NCBI RefSeq assembly: GCF_001006305.1
Contig: NZ_LBHJ01000003.1
Location: 1,130,631 to 1,194,630 of the forward strand
Direction: 5' to 3'
From: Silvibacterium bohemicum
Lineage (GTDB): Bacteria; Acidobacteriota; Terriglobia; Terriglobales; Acidobacteriaceae
DNA: 64,000 nucleotides
The translations under genes were made by a program, and so were the position numbers. The notes under the pieces were generated by a model. That model did no database searches. It had not been told where the DNA came from and worked only from the letters and a program-made list of their open reading frames with translations. Below, one piece after another: positions 19,305 through 29,027 of the stretch; within the stretch, counting starts at the first letter, position 1, and every line of letters begins with the position of its first letter.

Positions 19305-20471
19305 CTACACCGCTATAGTTTTTCTGCGCCTGGGCGCGTAAGCAGCAATCACTTCGTCGTAGATCTCTTCCAGCCGCCGCGTCTGCACCCGCACGTCGAA
19401 GTTCTCACGGACCCATTGCATTCCCAACTCGTGCGCGCTCTCCCATGCCTGCTCGTGCCGCAGATACGTATTGAGATTGGCGGCCAGAGTCTGGTAGTCG
19501 TATTCGTCAGCCAGCAGGCCCGTCTTCCCGTCGAGCATGGTCTCGGTAATGCCGCCATGGCGATAACTCACCACCGGTAGTCCCATCGCCTGAGCCTCGG
19601 TAAACACATTGCCGAAAGCCTCGCTCATGCCGTCTTCCAAAGTCACGCTCGGCCCGCAGAAGACACGCGCCCGCTCCAGCCACGAACGCACCACGCCTGC
19701 CGGCTTCTCTCCAAGAAATTCAGTCGGAACCTGCAGCTCCGCCGCCAGCGCCTCCAGATGCGCTCGAAATTCGCCGTCGCCGATCACCGCCAGCCGCGCC
19801 TCAGGATTCGTCCGCCGAACAATCTGCATCGCGCGCAGCAGCTGATCGCCGCCCTTGTACTTCACCAGCCGTCCCACATACAGCACCAGGTTGCGATCCC
19901 GCTCCGGTACCGGCTCCGACCGCGTGAAGCGGCTCATCTCAATGCCCGTGTAATGCACGCGGAGCTTGTCTTCGGGAAAACCCGCCTCGATCGCCTTCCT
20001 GCGAATGAACTCCGAGACGCAGAGAAACAAAGATGCACGCTGCCACAGCTGCTCCCGCCAGCGCAGATAAGGCCGCTGAAACAGCTTGCTGCGCAGCACA
20101 TCATCGGAGTGCATCTCCGCGCCGCCGCGCAGATGCAGAATCATCGGAATATCGAGAGCCTTCGCAATCGAAACAGCCGATCCCGCACTCTCCGCGAAGT
20201 GCGCATGAAGAATGTCGGGATTCGTCTTTGCGATGCGCCGATGGAAGGCCGGGGACGCACCCGTCCAGCGATACGCCTCGCGCCTCACACGCGAGCGAAG
20301 GCTGCGGTCTGAAGTAAGTAGGATGGGCGCGGAGTTCAGCGGATAGTTCTTTTCGGCAGGAATCAAGCCGGCATACTGCGGCGAGAAGGTGGTCAAAGCA
20401 TCGACCACAACCGGGATAAAGGTTTGGGTCGAGGGCAGCATCCGCTCCGCAAAAACGAGTACTCTCTTCAA
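19305..20471 (-). CDS. Glycosyltransferase family 4
   Basis: A 388-residue GT-B enzyme. The C-terminal domain has the GT4 signature: VLYVGRLVKYKGGDQLLRAM, then VFCGPSVTLEDGMSEAFGNV, whose second Glu binds the donor. I chose TTG 20471 because it follows the upstream stop by seven bases and has GAGG at the right distance; a GTG at 20495 in frame would overlap the upstream gene. It is cytoplasmic and likely builds the repeat unit on undecaprenyl diphosphate. Donor unknown. Confidence 0.88.
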   Translation of the reverse strand: MKRVLVFAERMLPSTQTFIPVVVDALTTFSPQYAGLIPAEKNYPLNSAPILLTSDRSLRSRVRREAYRWTGASPAFHRRIAKTNPDILHAHFAESAGSAVSIAKALDIPMILHLRGGAEMHSDDVLRSKLFQRPYLRWREQLWQRASLFLCVSEFIRRKAIEAGFPEDKLRVHYTGIEMSRFTRSEPVPERDRNLVLYVGRLVKYKGGDQLLRAMQIVRRTNPEARLAVIGDGEFRAHLEALAAELQVPTEFLGEKPAGVVRSWLERARVFCGPSVTLEDGMSEAFGNVFTEAQAMGLPVVSYRHGGITETMLDGKTGLLADEYDYQTLAANLNTYLRHEQAWESAHELGMQWVRENFDVRVQTRRLEEIYDEVIAAYAPRRRKTIAV

Positions 20472-20478
20472 GGCCGCC

Positions 20479-21561
20479 TCACAGACCGAACGCACAGAGA
20501 TAGGATTGGCGCGCGATCTCGGGGTTGTACTTCTGCTTCACCATGCCGTAAGCCTGAAGCGAAAGCGAGCGGCGCAGCGTGGCATCCTTCAACAGCGCAA
20601 GAAGCTTCTCACGCAGATCATCGGCGTCTCCGCTGCGAAACAGCATCCCCGCCTTGCCCTCGCCGGTAATTTCCCGATGCACCAGCAGGTCGCTGAAGAG
20701 ACAAGGCAGCCCATGCGCCATCGCTTCAATGGTCACCATCGGCAAGCCCTCCGGTCCGAGAGATGGCATCACGAAGACGTCGGCGTCTGCGTAGTACTGC
20801 TCCGTCTCTCTCTGGAATCCGGCAAACTCCACGTTCATGCCCAACGCCATGCCCTCCAGCTCCTTGCGATATCCGCCATCGCCTAACACCGTGAGACGCA
20901 CATCGGGCACGCCGCGAAGCGCTTCAATCAGTAATTGAAGCCCCTTGTACTTCTCCAATCTGCCCACATAGAGAACCCGCAGCCCACCGTTATCGCGAAG
21001 GAAGCGGTCGTAATAAGGAGGAATCTGCGCCACCCAATTGGGAATCACCGTGGTACGCTCCGCGGGAATCACCTGCTTCACCACGTCGCCGACGGATTCC
21101 GAAACACAGATCACATGCGACGCAAAGCGCACGCAAAGCTTCGAAAGCAGCCGTGGCGCATAACGCAACGGATCCTTGTACCAGGTATACAAGTCATCCT
21201 CGAAGGGACCATGCCGCGTATAGAGAGCCTCGCGCCCCAGCAATCTCGCTGGAAGAATAAAGACCGATTCCAAAAATCCGTTCGCCTGCAGCACGTCGAT
21301 GCGATGACACAGGATGACATAAACGATCACAAAAAAAGCGACCAGAAAACGCAGCGGCTTCGCTGCGCCTCCGAATCGCGGAAGCAGATACACATTCACG
21401 CCGTTGTTCTTGAATCGCGCCGCCAGCTCCGGCAACACGCAGATCGCATACACCGCGGCGGAGTCGCGCAGCATCCCACTCAGGCTGATCAGGTAGGATT
21501 CCACGCCTCCCATCGATCCGCCTAAGTCGAGAAATAACAATTTTTTTTCTCTGCTGGCCAT
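20479..21561 (-). CDS. Glycosyltransferase family 4
   Basis: A 360-residue GT-B protein from ATG 21561 (MASREKKLLFLDLGGSMGG). A longer in-frame GTG start (21636) would add a Pro/Gly stretch that looks non-coding. C-terminal GT4 motifs: LRVLYVGRLEKYKGLQLLIE, VEFAGFQRETEQYYADADVF and SLGPEGLPMVTIEAMAHG. It sits between a GT2 and another GT4 gene on the same strand, with seven bases to the next start, so it is probably translated as part of one message. Confidence 0.88.
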   Translation of the reverse strand: MASREKKLLFLDLGGSMGGVESYLISLSGMLRDSAAVYAICVLPELAARFKNNGVNVYLLPRFGGAAKPLRFLVAFFVIVYVILCHRIDVLQANGFLESVFILPARLLGREALYTRHGPFEDDLYTWYKDPLRYAPRLLSKLCVRFASHVICVSESVGDVVKQVIPAERTTVIPNWVAQIPPYYDRFLRDNGGLRVLYVGRLEKYKGLQLLIEALRGVPDVRLTVLGDGGYRKELEGMALGMNVEFAGFQRETEQYYADADVFVMPSLGPEGLPMVTIEAMAHGLPCLFSDLLVHREITGEGKAGMLFRSGDADDLREKLLALLKDATLRRSLSLQAYGMVKQKYNPEIARQSYLCAFGL

Positions 21562-21654
21562 AGCATCTTCGAAGTTCTGCCTCCGGATGGGGCCCCCTTC
21601 AGGAGGTCCAAAGACACTTGATGCCGTCTCATGCACCCGCTTATGAGACAGCTC

Positions 21655-22533
21655 CTACAGATTGACCTCTTGTTTGAGAGTTATGTCCGGGGTCACACTC
21701 GCCGAGAATCCGCTCATCACGCCCTGGCCATGCGCGAAGCAAAGCGACGCAGCCGACAGCTTGCCCCGTCCGGCCACGATCAGCGCCCGGAAGAAGTCGT
21801 AAAGCACCAGCCCGATCCAAACCGAATAGAGCGAGTGCTTGCGCAGCACCCCTCCCATTCCACGGCCATAACCGACGGCCCTTCGCCGGGAGATGCTGCC
21901 GCTCAACATGTCCCGCCGTGGATGGCAGACATGCCACGTCCGGTCGAAGCGCCCGCGAAGCCCGCGATCCATCAATTGCAAGACGAAATCCGTCTCTTCT
22001 CCGCAGTCGAAGATGGTCCCCGATCCAGGGCCGATATTCTCATCGAATTTTGTTCCCTCGAACCGTTCGTTGCGCAGGATGAAAAGGCTGGAACAGAACG
22101 TCGTACGAAAGATATTCACCGGATGCAGATCGCACTTCGCTTGAATCCAGCGATTGCCGCTCGGAATGCCGTCCCCGTCCTCGGCGCCTACTGCAAAAAT
22201 CGAATAGCCCTTAGAGTCGCGGAACCACCGATCGACATTCGCCAACAGGTCCGGCGTGTACCAGCAATCATCGTCGGGGAAAGCGATAATCTCGCCCGTC
22301 GCCCAGGAAATTCCCAGGTTGCGTGATTTCGAAAGTCCTGGAGAACACCGAATGTGCTTCCAGCCCGCCAGCGTTGGGAACTCCTCAAAAACCTCTGCTA
22401 CCCGCTCGTCGTCGTTCTGATCTACAACAATCACTTCGTAATCATGAAAACTCTGCTGCACCACGGAAAACAGCAGCCGTCGAAGTTCATCTTTTCGGCC
22501 GAGCGTCGAGATAACCAGCGAAAATCGCGGCAA
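21655..22533 (-). CDS. Glycosyltransferase family 2
   Basis: A 292-residue GT-A enzyme. I set the start at TTG 22533 (MPRFSLVISTLGRKDELRR), six bases after GAGGTGAT; a TTG at 22557 has no such site. Typical features: YEVIVVDQNDDERV near the N-terminus, SKSRNLGISWATGEIIAFPD, and the metal-binding acidic motif PDDDCW. A C-terminal hydrophobic stretch may touch the membrane. It transfers one sugar in repeat-unit assembly; specificity unknown. Confidence 0.85.
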   Translation of the reverse strand: MPRFSLVISTLGRKDELRRLLFSVVQQSFHDYEVIVVDQNDDERVAEVFEEFPTLAGWKHIRCSPGLSKSRNLGISWATGEIIAFPDDDCWYTPDLLANVDRWFRDSKGYSIFAVGAEDGDGIPSGNRWIQAKCDLHPVNIFRTTFCSSLFILRNERFEGTKFDENIGPGSGTIFDCGEETDFVLQLMDRGLRGRFDRTWHVCHPRRDMLSGSISRRRAVGYGRGMGGVLRKHSLYSVWIGLVLYDFFRALIVAGRGKLSAASLCFAHGQGVMSGFSASVTPDITLKQEVNL

Positions 22534-22732
22534 AATATCACCTCGTAAAAGAATCAATATCAGGGGGGAAGTCGCTGCTGAAGGGGGAATGGCGGCGATC
22601 TATTCTCGCGTCATCGCAATAATGATATCAGCAGCCCCGCCCCCCAACAGCTCGAAAGACCTGGTTGAAAGTTGAAGTGCGTCTCCAGAAAGGCAATGGA
22701 GAGCACAAGAGGAGACTTTCGTCTCTGGACAT

Positions 22733-24019
22733 TCATGCCACGACCGCTGACGGTTTGACAGCGGAGCGCGACAGTCGTGTTGCAACGGTAAAATTCATGA
22801 TGCCCAGGGCGCCGTCCGTCAGCAGGCTGGCCCAGGCCGCGCCCAGCCAGCCGTATTTAGGAATCAGCCACAGGTTTAATCCGAAATTAAATGCGGCTGC
22901 GATGCACTGGTTGGCGGTTCGATATTTTTGCAGCCCCGCGCCGGTAAGCGCCGCCCCCGTCATCTGGTGAATGCTGCGGAAGAACGGGATCAGGCACAGC
23001 CAGCGCAGCGCGCTCACGCTCTCCGAGAAGCCCTTGCCCACGATGTACGGAATGATGGGAGCGAGAAAAAACATCCCCACTGCGGAAATCACGCCCAGCC
23101 AAAGCGCCTTGGTCAACAGCGATCTTCCCAGCTTGTACGAGTGCTCGATCCCCTTCGAGCCCTCGATGAAGAAGCGCGGCATCGCTGCGTCGCGAATGGA
23201 GAAGATTGGAATCGTCGCGATCTCCACCACGCGATAGGCCATGGCATAAATGCCGTTCGCCTCATTCATCCCGTAGTGGCTCAACATCGTCTTGTCGAGA
23301 TCGTTATAAGCCGAGGATGTCGACTGCGAGAACGAGTACTGCAGGCCTTCTGCAGCATGCTTGCGGATCAGCCCCGGCGCAAACTTCGGAAGTCCCAGCT
23401 TGATCGTCACCGTGGCGACCGCCACGATCGCCCCGGCCAGCGACACGAATAACGATGCGATCACCCACTGCCGCGCCGTCGCATGGTGCAGAACAAAGAC
23501 CATGATGAACGCCGTGATCAGCCGGAGCACATTGGTCAGCAGGTTCATCATGGCGGTAACGCGCAGCTGCTCGAAGGCTTGAAAGACGCGTCCCGCGGCA
23601 AATGCGATCTGGGTGCTGAAACACACCCCGATCGCGGACGGAAACACGATCGCTGCACTCTCAGGATTCAGGATGAACCGACCCAGAAAGTGAAGCAGCA
23701 GCGACAGAACCATGCTCAATGTGCAGATAAAGATCAGCACATTGCCCCAATATGTCTGGAAGTTTTCCCGCTTGCCGCTCACGTAGCGAAGAAAGACCGT
23801 GTCCGATCCGAGCGAGCTGTACTGCGCGACCAGAGACACGAATGCGAACGTGCCGGCGTAGATGCCGTACTGCGAAGTTCCCAGTAGCCGCGCCAGAAGT
23901 ACAAAGTAAAGGGTTTGGGAAAGAAACCCCAGCCCTTGTCCGAGCAGCATCCAGCCCGTGTTCCGAGCCAGAGAGCTCGCCTTCAGCTTCTCCAGCTGTT
24001 CATCGATGAATCTCTTCAT
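22733..24019 (-). CDS. Wzx-type polysaccharide flippase
   Basis: A 428-residue membrane protein with about 12-14 helices and the MATE/Wzx N-terminus (ARNTGWMLLGQGLGFLSQTL, ARLLGTSQYGIYAGTFAFVS). It would flip lipid-linked repeat units across the inner membrane. Its ATG overlaps the stop of the ligase gene by four bases (ATGA), so the two are translationally coupled, matching the joint role of flippase and polymerase/ligase. Confidence 0.87.
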   Translation of the reverse strand: MKRFIDEQLEKLKASSLARNTGWMLLGQGLGFLSQTLYFVLLARLLGTSQYGIYAGTFAFVSLVAQYSSLGSDTVFLRYVSGKRENFQTYWGNVLIFICTLSMVLSLLLHFLGRFILNPESAAIVFPSAIGVCFSTQIAFAAGRVFQAFEQLRVTAMMNLLTNVLRLITAFIMVFVLHHATARQWVIASLFVSLAGAIVAVATVTIKLGLPKFAPGLIRKHAAEGLQYSFSQSTSSAYNDLDKTMLSHYGMNEANGIYAMAYRVVEIATIPIFSIRDAAMPRFFIEGSKGIEHSYKLGRSLLTKALWLGVISAVGMFFLAPIIPYIVGKGFSESVSALRWLCLIPFFRSIHQMTGAALTGAGLQKYRTANQCIAAAFNFGLNLWLIPKYGWLGAAWASLLTDGALGIMNFTVATRLSRSAVKPSAVVA

Positions 24020-25368
24020 GCCTGGGACGCCGTTCGGAGGCGTTTCGCCTGCAGGGCCAGGCCTGCATCAGCCAGTATCAGCATTGGCCATTCCAGGGAG
24101 TGCGGAAGCATGAACTTATCTCCGTCCAAAACCGCCATCAAGGCCATGAAGATGATCGTCGAGTACCAAAGGATATGCTCCGGCGTATCGGAGCGGTAGC
24201 AGCGGATGACGTTTCTGCAGGCACGGAAGAGAATAGCGGCAAGAATCAAAAGCCCGACCAGACCCACTTCCAGGCAAAGCTGCAGGATGCCGTTCTCGGC
24301 ATTGTTCAGTCCCGGATCGTTGGTCGCCATGGCCAGGTGAATCACCTCGCCCTTGAAGCCGATCCAGAAAGCCTGGTAGCCATAGCCGATCCATGGCCTT
24401 TTCAGGATCGAAAGAAACACTGCGTGCCAGATGATGGTGCGCCCGCTCAGCGTGGCCTCTTTCCCCATCAGGGCGAGAAGCTCAAATCGAAACGTGTATA
24501 CCAGCCACGCGGTGCAGGCGATGCCCGCCGGCAGGAACAACACCACCATCAGCCGCTCGATGCGCTTCACGCGCCGCAGCGACTTGGCCAGGTAGACGAA
24601 GGTGAGGCAGCCGATCAGCATCAGCCAGCCGGTGCGTGCCGTGGTGGCCAACACCAACGCCACCCCCAGCCCCAGATAGGCAAAGCGTTTGAAAGTAGCC
24701 GACAGCCCTCGGAATTGGTAGTAGAACGCCGGAATCATCAGGCCGATTGTGACCATCGCGCAGATGTTCTTTTGCGGATAGATGCCCTCCAGCCCGATCA
24801 TGGCGTTCTTATGGTCCACACCGGCGCTGGGCATGACTGCAGTCACCAGGAAGCTACCCAAAGTCGCGAGCACTCCCACCAGCATCATGATCTGCATCTG
24901 CTGCCGGGGCTTGAATCGAACCCCCATATACAGCGCGAAGATCGCCCCCAGCAAAGGAAATATCGCGAAGATGATCGTCCTCTTCGGCTCCTGAGACCAG
25001 GCCACCGACATCAGCGCCCAGATGGGCAACATCAGGGACAGTTTGTTATTCCAGCAGGCTCTGGCCACCTGCCGCCAGAAAGGGACAATCGCCAGGCAGA
25101 TGATTCCGTAGCAGGCCAACAGCTCGGCCGAATGCGCAGCCGACCCATTTCCTGAATCCGGACTCACCAGCGATCCGTACATCCCCGTCTCACTGTTGTT
25201 CCCGCTTGCGTACTGAAAGGAAAAAGCTCCGCGAACCGCAAAGAACAGCAGCGGAAACATCAGCGCCCAGGTCACCACCAGCCTGTACGCCGATGTCTCA
25301 CCTCTGGTCCGAGCCGAACCTTCCGGTTGCGCCCAGGGCGCGAACTGTGGAGCTGTAATGGTAGCCAA
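24016..25368 (-). CDS. O-antigen ligase/polymerase family protein (Wzy/WaaL-like)
   Basis: A 450-residue membrane protein with about 11 helices and a long periplasmic loop in the second half (TLSGRTIIWHAVFLSILKRP then IGYGYQAFW), the region that carries the Wzy_C signature. It joins lipid-linked glycan units in the periplasm; sequence does not separate polymerase from ligase. TTG 25368 is the best start, six bases after GAGG. It is followed by the coupled flippase gene and preceded by the exporter gene with a gap of about 145 bases. Confidence 0.82.
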   Translation of the reverse strand: MATITAPQFAPWAQPEGSARTRGETSAYRLVVTWALMFPLLFFAVRGAFSFQYASGNNSETGMYGSLVSPDSGNGSAAHSAELLACYGIICLAIVPFWRQVARACWNNKLSLMLPIWALMSVAWSQEPKRTIIFAIFPLLGAIFALYMGVRFKPRQQMQIMMLVGVLATLGSFLVTAVMPSAGVDHKNAMIGLEGIYPQKNICAMVTIGLMIPAFYYQFRGLSATFKRFAYLGLGVALVLATTARTGWLMLIGCLTFVYLAKSLRRVKRIERLMVVLFLPAGIACTAWLVYTFRFELLALMGKEATLSGRTIIWHAVFLSILKRPWIGYGYQAFWIGFKGEVIHLAMATNDPGLNNAENGILQLCLEVGLVGLLILAAILFRACRNVIRCYRSDTPEHILWYSTIIFMALMAVLDGDKFMLPHSLEWPMLILADAGLALQAKRLRTASQA

Positions 25369-25513
25369 AACCAACCTCTTCGAAAAAAATTGCAGCGACG
25401 CTTGCTAGGCGAACAAGTCCCTCTATAAGAGCTGAGAGATCACAACGTCCCTGATGCGCGGGCTCCCGAATCTATTGCTTCTAAGCGACAGCCGAACCGC
25501 GGCGAATCGAAAA

Positions 25514-26452
25514 TCAGAATGCGTAGACAGCAGCACCGGTTGCAGCTGCGGCAATACCCACCGCTCCCAGCGCTGCGTTCTTGCCGAAGCTGAACGGGAC
25601 GTAGAGAATGTCGTTCGCCTGCAGCGCCTCATCCGGCTTCTTGCCCTTCTGCATATCTCCCAAAGGCAGCTTGATGTCCTGCAGCTTGCCGTCCGGCCCT
25701 TTGCGAACCAGCCGTGCATGCCCCAGCGCGGCTGTCTTGTTTGCTCCGCCGGCCAGTGACATCAGCTGCAGAACGGTGAGATGAGAGTCATTGTTGATGA
25801 CCGGGAATCCGCCCGGACGCAGCAGGTCTCCAAGTGCGAAGACCATCTCCGCACGCGCCACACGCAGCGTATCGCCGGGATACACCATGGTGTCGCGGCG
25901 CCGCAGCGCGTCTGCGTTGCTCGGCTTCACACCCGCAGCCACCGAGTCCGGAATCACCGTCGGCATATTCGAGGAGTAGTAGGTGATCATCTCGCCCGTG
26001 CCGTTGCGCTGAATGACGACATTGCGATCCGCATCCGGCATCAGTCCGCCCGCCAGAGCCAGAGCCTCGGCCACTGTCTTCGGAGCTGTGACCGCATAAG
26101 CGCCGGGCAGCCGCACTTCGCCGAGAATCGAAATATTCTGCGCCGCATACTGCTCGACCGTGACCGAAATCCGCGGATCCACCAGGTAATGCTCGTTCAG
26201 CATGTACCGGCCAATGACCTCCGCCGCTTTCTCCGGAGTCATGCCCGCGATCTTGACGTTGCCGCCCATAATCAGCGGATACTCTCCCGCGTCGGTGACA
26301 CGCGAATGCTGTTCGAGCTCGGGCGCTTCCAGCACCGTGACGTGAACCATATCGCCAGGCGCGATTAGCAGGCTCTCTTGCGCCGTCAATCGCAGCCCGC
26401 CAAACGCCAGCAGGCAAATCAAACAAAGAGCAGCGATATTATGCAGTTTCAT
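25514..26452 (-). CDS. Wza-like polysaccharide export protein
   Basis: A 312-residue protein with a signal peptide (LCLICLLAFGGLRLTAQ), a Poly_export domain (LLIAPGDMVHVTVLEAPELE, DPRISVTVEQYAAQNISILG) and two SLBB-like segments (EVRLPGAYAV, FALGDLLRPGGFPV). The last 20 residues are hydrophobic (GAVGIAAAATGAAVYAF), which may be the outer-membrane helix of the pore. No lipobox Cys is evident. The start overlaps the kinase gene end by 14 bases. It would form the outer-membrane channel that works with the Wzc-type kinase. Confidence 0.88.
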   Translation of the reverse strand: MKLHNIAALCLICLLAFGGLRLTAQESLLIAPGDMVHVTVLEAPELEQHSRVTDAGEYPLIMGGNVKIAGMTPEKAAEVIGRYMLNEHYLVDPRISVTVEQYAAQNISILGEVRLPGAYAVTAPKTVAEALALAGGLMPDADRNVVIQRNGTGEMITYYSSNMPTVIPDSVAAGVKPSNADALRRRDTMVYPGDTLRVARAEMVFALGDLLRPGGFPVINNDSHLTVLQLMSLAGGANKTAALGHARLVRKGPDGKLQDIKLPLGDMQKGKKPDEALQANDILYVPFSFGKNAALGAVGIAAAATGAAVYAF

Positions 26453-28712
26453 TCACATTCTCCATGTAGTAATGAGCCGTCTTTTGCCCGTAATAGCTGT
26501 AGTACGCGTCCGAGTTCATCGTGACGCCGTTGAGCACGATGCCTATCTGCGAACGCGGAGTGCGCGTCAGCAGAGTCTGATAAGCCCGCTTGAGTGAGGC
26601 CTGCGGCGTCACTCCATGCCTGGCCACCAGCAGCGTCGAATCCGCCAACTCGCACAGGATCAGCGCATCGACCACCGGCAGCACCGGCGGAGTATCGATC
26701 AGGATCAGATCGAACTGCGTCCGCAATTCCGAGATCAACTTACCCATCTTGGCCGAGCTGAGCAGCTCCGAAGGATTGTTTGGCACCGGCCCCGCGGGCA
26801 GAACGAACAGGTTCGCCATGCCATCCACCTGAACGATGCTTGCTGCCGCATCTTCGCCCGAAAGCAGCTGGCTCAAGCCGTGCTTGCCCGAGAACTCCAC
26901 TCCCTTTTGATCCGCCGGCCTGCGCAGATCGGCGTCCAGCAGCAGAACGCGCTTGCCCTGCTGGGCCACGCTCACCGCCAGATTCTTCACTGTCAGGCTC
27001 TTCCCTTCTTCAGGACTCGCAGAGGTCACCACCACCACGCGTGGCGGCTCAGCCGTGCTTCTCGCCGGCACCAGCGTCGCGCGCAGTCCGCGCACCGCTT
27101 CGCTGTATGCCGAGCGCGGAGCATCGAGCGTGCGCACCTGGCGCAGGCTGTCCAGCTCGTTGCGATCCTTGCCGTACTTGGGAAGAATCCCCACCAGCGG
27201 CGCACCCAGCAAACGCTCGACCTGCTCGATGGTCTGAATCCGGTGATCGACCGCTTCGGCGACCAGTGTGCCCGCAAATCCCAGCAGCAATCCAGCAGCA
27301 GCCGCGATCGCCATGTACAGCGGCACATTCGGCTTCTTCGGCTTGGCGGGAACGCGCCCCGGATCGACGACCGTGATATCGGAAGCCTTCAATCCCTGCA
27401 GCACGCCAGCCTCTTTCAGCTTGCGCAGCAGGTCTTCGTACAGGTTCCGGCTCTGCGTCGCCTCTTCGCGAAGGATCGAATAGTCGATCGTCTTATCCTT
27501 CAACTGATCGGCCGCTCTGCGATTCGCCTCATACCGCGCCCGCACCTCGTTTTCCGTCTGCTGCGCGACATCGTAATCGGTCTTCGCGCGCTCTGAAACG
27601 CGGGTTACTTCGTCTGCAATCGATTGGTTGGTCTTGTCCAGCGAGGCGCGTAGTTCAGCCATTCTCGGATAAGCCGGCCCGTAATGCTTTTCGGCGCTCG
27701 CAATCTCCGTCTCCAGCGTGGACTGTTGCAGACGTAAATTCTGGATCAGGTTCAAGGCGGTGTTCACCGCCGGACCAGTTCCCGCCGCCGAGTTGCCGCT
27801 CAGCTCCGAGATCAGCTCCGCATTGCCGCTCTTGACTGCTTTGTAAACCGCTTCTTTCAGGATGCGATTGGAGTCCGCAGCGGAGAGCGCCGCCGTCGAC
27901 TGCTGCAGCTGATCCAGTACGTCGGAGTAAACCTGCTCCCTGCCCTGATTGTCCGTGCCGTAGCTGAAGATGCCCGTCTGCTTCTGCAGCGCGGCCAGCT
28001 TCTCCTGCTCGTCTTCACTCTGCTTGCGAAGATCAGCCAGCTGTCCGGTCAGCCAGCCCGCCGCCTCCGACGTCGAAGCCATCTTGGTCTGGAAGGTGTA
28101 ATCGGTCAGTCCGCGGATAAGATGGTTGACCACCGTCGCTGCGACCTTGGGATCGGAGCTGGTGTAGTCGATCTCAATCAGTCGCGTGCCGGGAAGAACC
28201 TTGACGTCTAGATTTTTTTCAAAGGTATGAATGGCGCGAGTGCGGCGGGTCGGTGAATCTTCAAGCGAAAGCCCCGCCGGCTCAGGCGCATCCTTGGACG
28301 CAAACAATCCCAGGACTGCGCCGATGGGATTGAAATGCGGCTGGAAGTCGCGTGAGTGCTCCAGGTCCAGATCGTTGATCACGCGCAAGGCCAGCGTGTC
28401 CGAGGTTAGAATCCCGGCCTGCGTCTCCAGGTTGATGTTTGCCGCCAAAGCGTCGTCCGCTGCCGCGGCCGCTCCCGGAGCTCCATCGATATCCGCCATG
28501 TTGAGTCCCGCTGCGCTCTCTTTCTGCAGCTGAACGATGCCGCTCGCCTGATAACGCCGGGTAGTCACGGCGCAATAAATCGCGGCCAGCAGAACTACCG
28601 TTCCGAGGATCGCAAACCCGACGCGGCTGCGGCGGCGAACGACCTTCCAAATATCGTTGACCGTTAACCCGGCTTCCACCGAGGGCGGAGCTTCGAGAAG
28701 ATAGCTATTCAT
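26439..28712 (-). CDS. Wzc-type polysaccharide co-polymerase and tyrosine autokinase
   Basis: A 757-residue protein with a Wzz domain. The first membrane helix is at about 32-50 (VGFAILGTVVLLAAIYCAV), followed by a long periplasmic coiled coil (about 200-430) and a second helix near 460 (LYMAIAAAAGLLLGFAGTLV). The BY-kinase domain has Walker A SASPEEGKSLT (K571), Walker A' LLLDADLRRP and Walker B LILIDTPPVL. The C-terminus is a Tyr cluster (Y737, Y738, Y740, Y741, Y748, Y749), the usual autophosphorylation tail. It controls chain length and export with Wza, whose gene overlaps its end. Confidence 0.93.
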   Translation of the reverse strand: MNSYLLEAPPSVEAGLTVNDIWKVVRRRSRVGFAILGTVVLLAAIYCAVTTRRYQASGIVQLQKESAAGLNMADIDGAPGAAAAADDALAANINLETQAGILTSDTLALRVINDLDLEHSRDFQPHFNPIGAVLGLFASKDAPEPAGLSLEDSPTRRTRAIHTFEKNLDVKVLPGTRLIEIDYTSSDPKVAATVVNHLIRGLTDYTFQTKMASTSEAAGWLTGQLADLRKQSEDEQEKLAALQKQTGIFSYGTDNQGREQVYSDVLDQLQQSTAALSAADSNRILKEAVYKAVKSGNAELISELSGNSAAGTGPAVNTALNLIQNLRLQQSTLETEIASAEKHYGPAYPRMAELRASLDKTNQSIADEVTRVSERAKTDYDVAQQTENEVRARYEANRRAADQLKDKTIDYSILREEATQSRNLYEDLLRKLKEAGVLQGLKASDITVVDPGRVPAKPKKPNVPLYMAIAAAAGLLLGFAGTLVAEAVDHRIQTIEQVERLLGAPLVGILPKYGKDRNELDSLRQVRTLDAPRSAYSEAVRGLRATLVPARSTAEPPRVVVVTSASPEEGKSLTVKNLAVSVAQQGKRVLLLDADLRRPADQKGVEFSGKHGLSQLLSGEDAAASIVQVDGMANLFVLPAGPVPNNPSELLSSAKMGKLISELRTQFDLILIDTPPVLPVVDALILCELADSTLLVARHGVTPQASLKRAYQTLLTRTPRSQIGIVLNGVTMNSDAYYSYYGQKTAHYYMENVNETA

Positions 28713-29027
28713 GGTTTGAATTCCTTACCGCAAAAAATTTAGGTACCACATGAGACATGACACCTGCGGAGCAAAAGCGCAGGGTGTCGGTGCTCGACCG
28801 GCCTGAGTAGCGTTCTGACACTCGATCGTTCCTGACGATGTCCGCGGTTTCGAGCTGGTAGCCGCGTAAGAGAAATGGGGGGGAAACCGCTTCTTATCGA
28901 TTGCTTTGTATTCCCCGTATGCGCTCGTGCAAGGCGATTACGGTCTGTTGCCGTTTCTATACTTCAAGTTTCGATACTTTAAGACCCGGTTCTTCACTGC
29001 CGTAGAACATGACGAAAACGACGGATG
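28713..29027 (-). promoter_or_regulatory. Leader/promoter region of the polysaccharide operon
   Basis: A 315-base gap upstream of the Wzc gene. On the minus strand there is a weak -35/-10 pair, TTGCAC (28927-28932) and TACAAA (28905-28910), with a 16-base spacer. An imperfect hairpin (GACACCTGCG/CGCAGGGTGTC, 28757-28786) would lie in the untranslated leader. Both are visual matches only. Confidence 0.3.
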
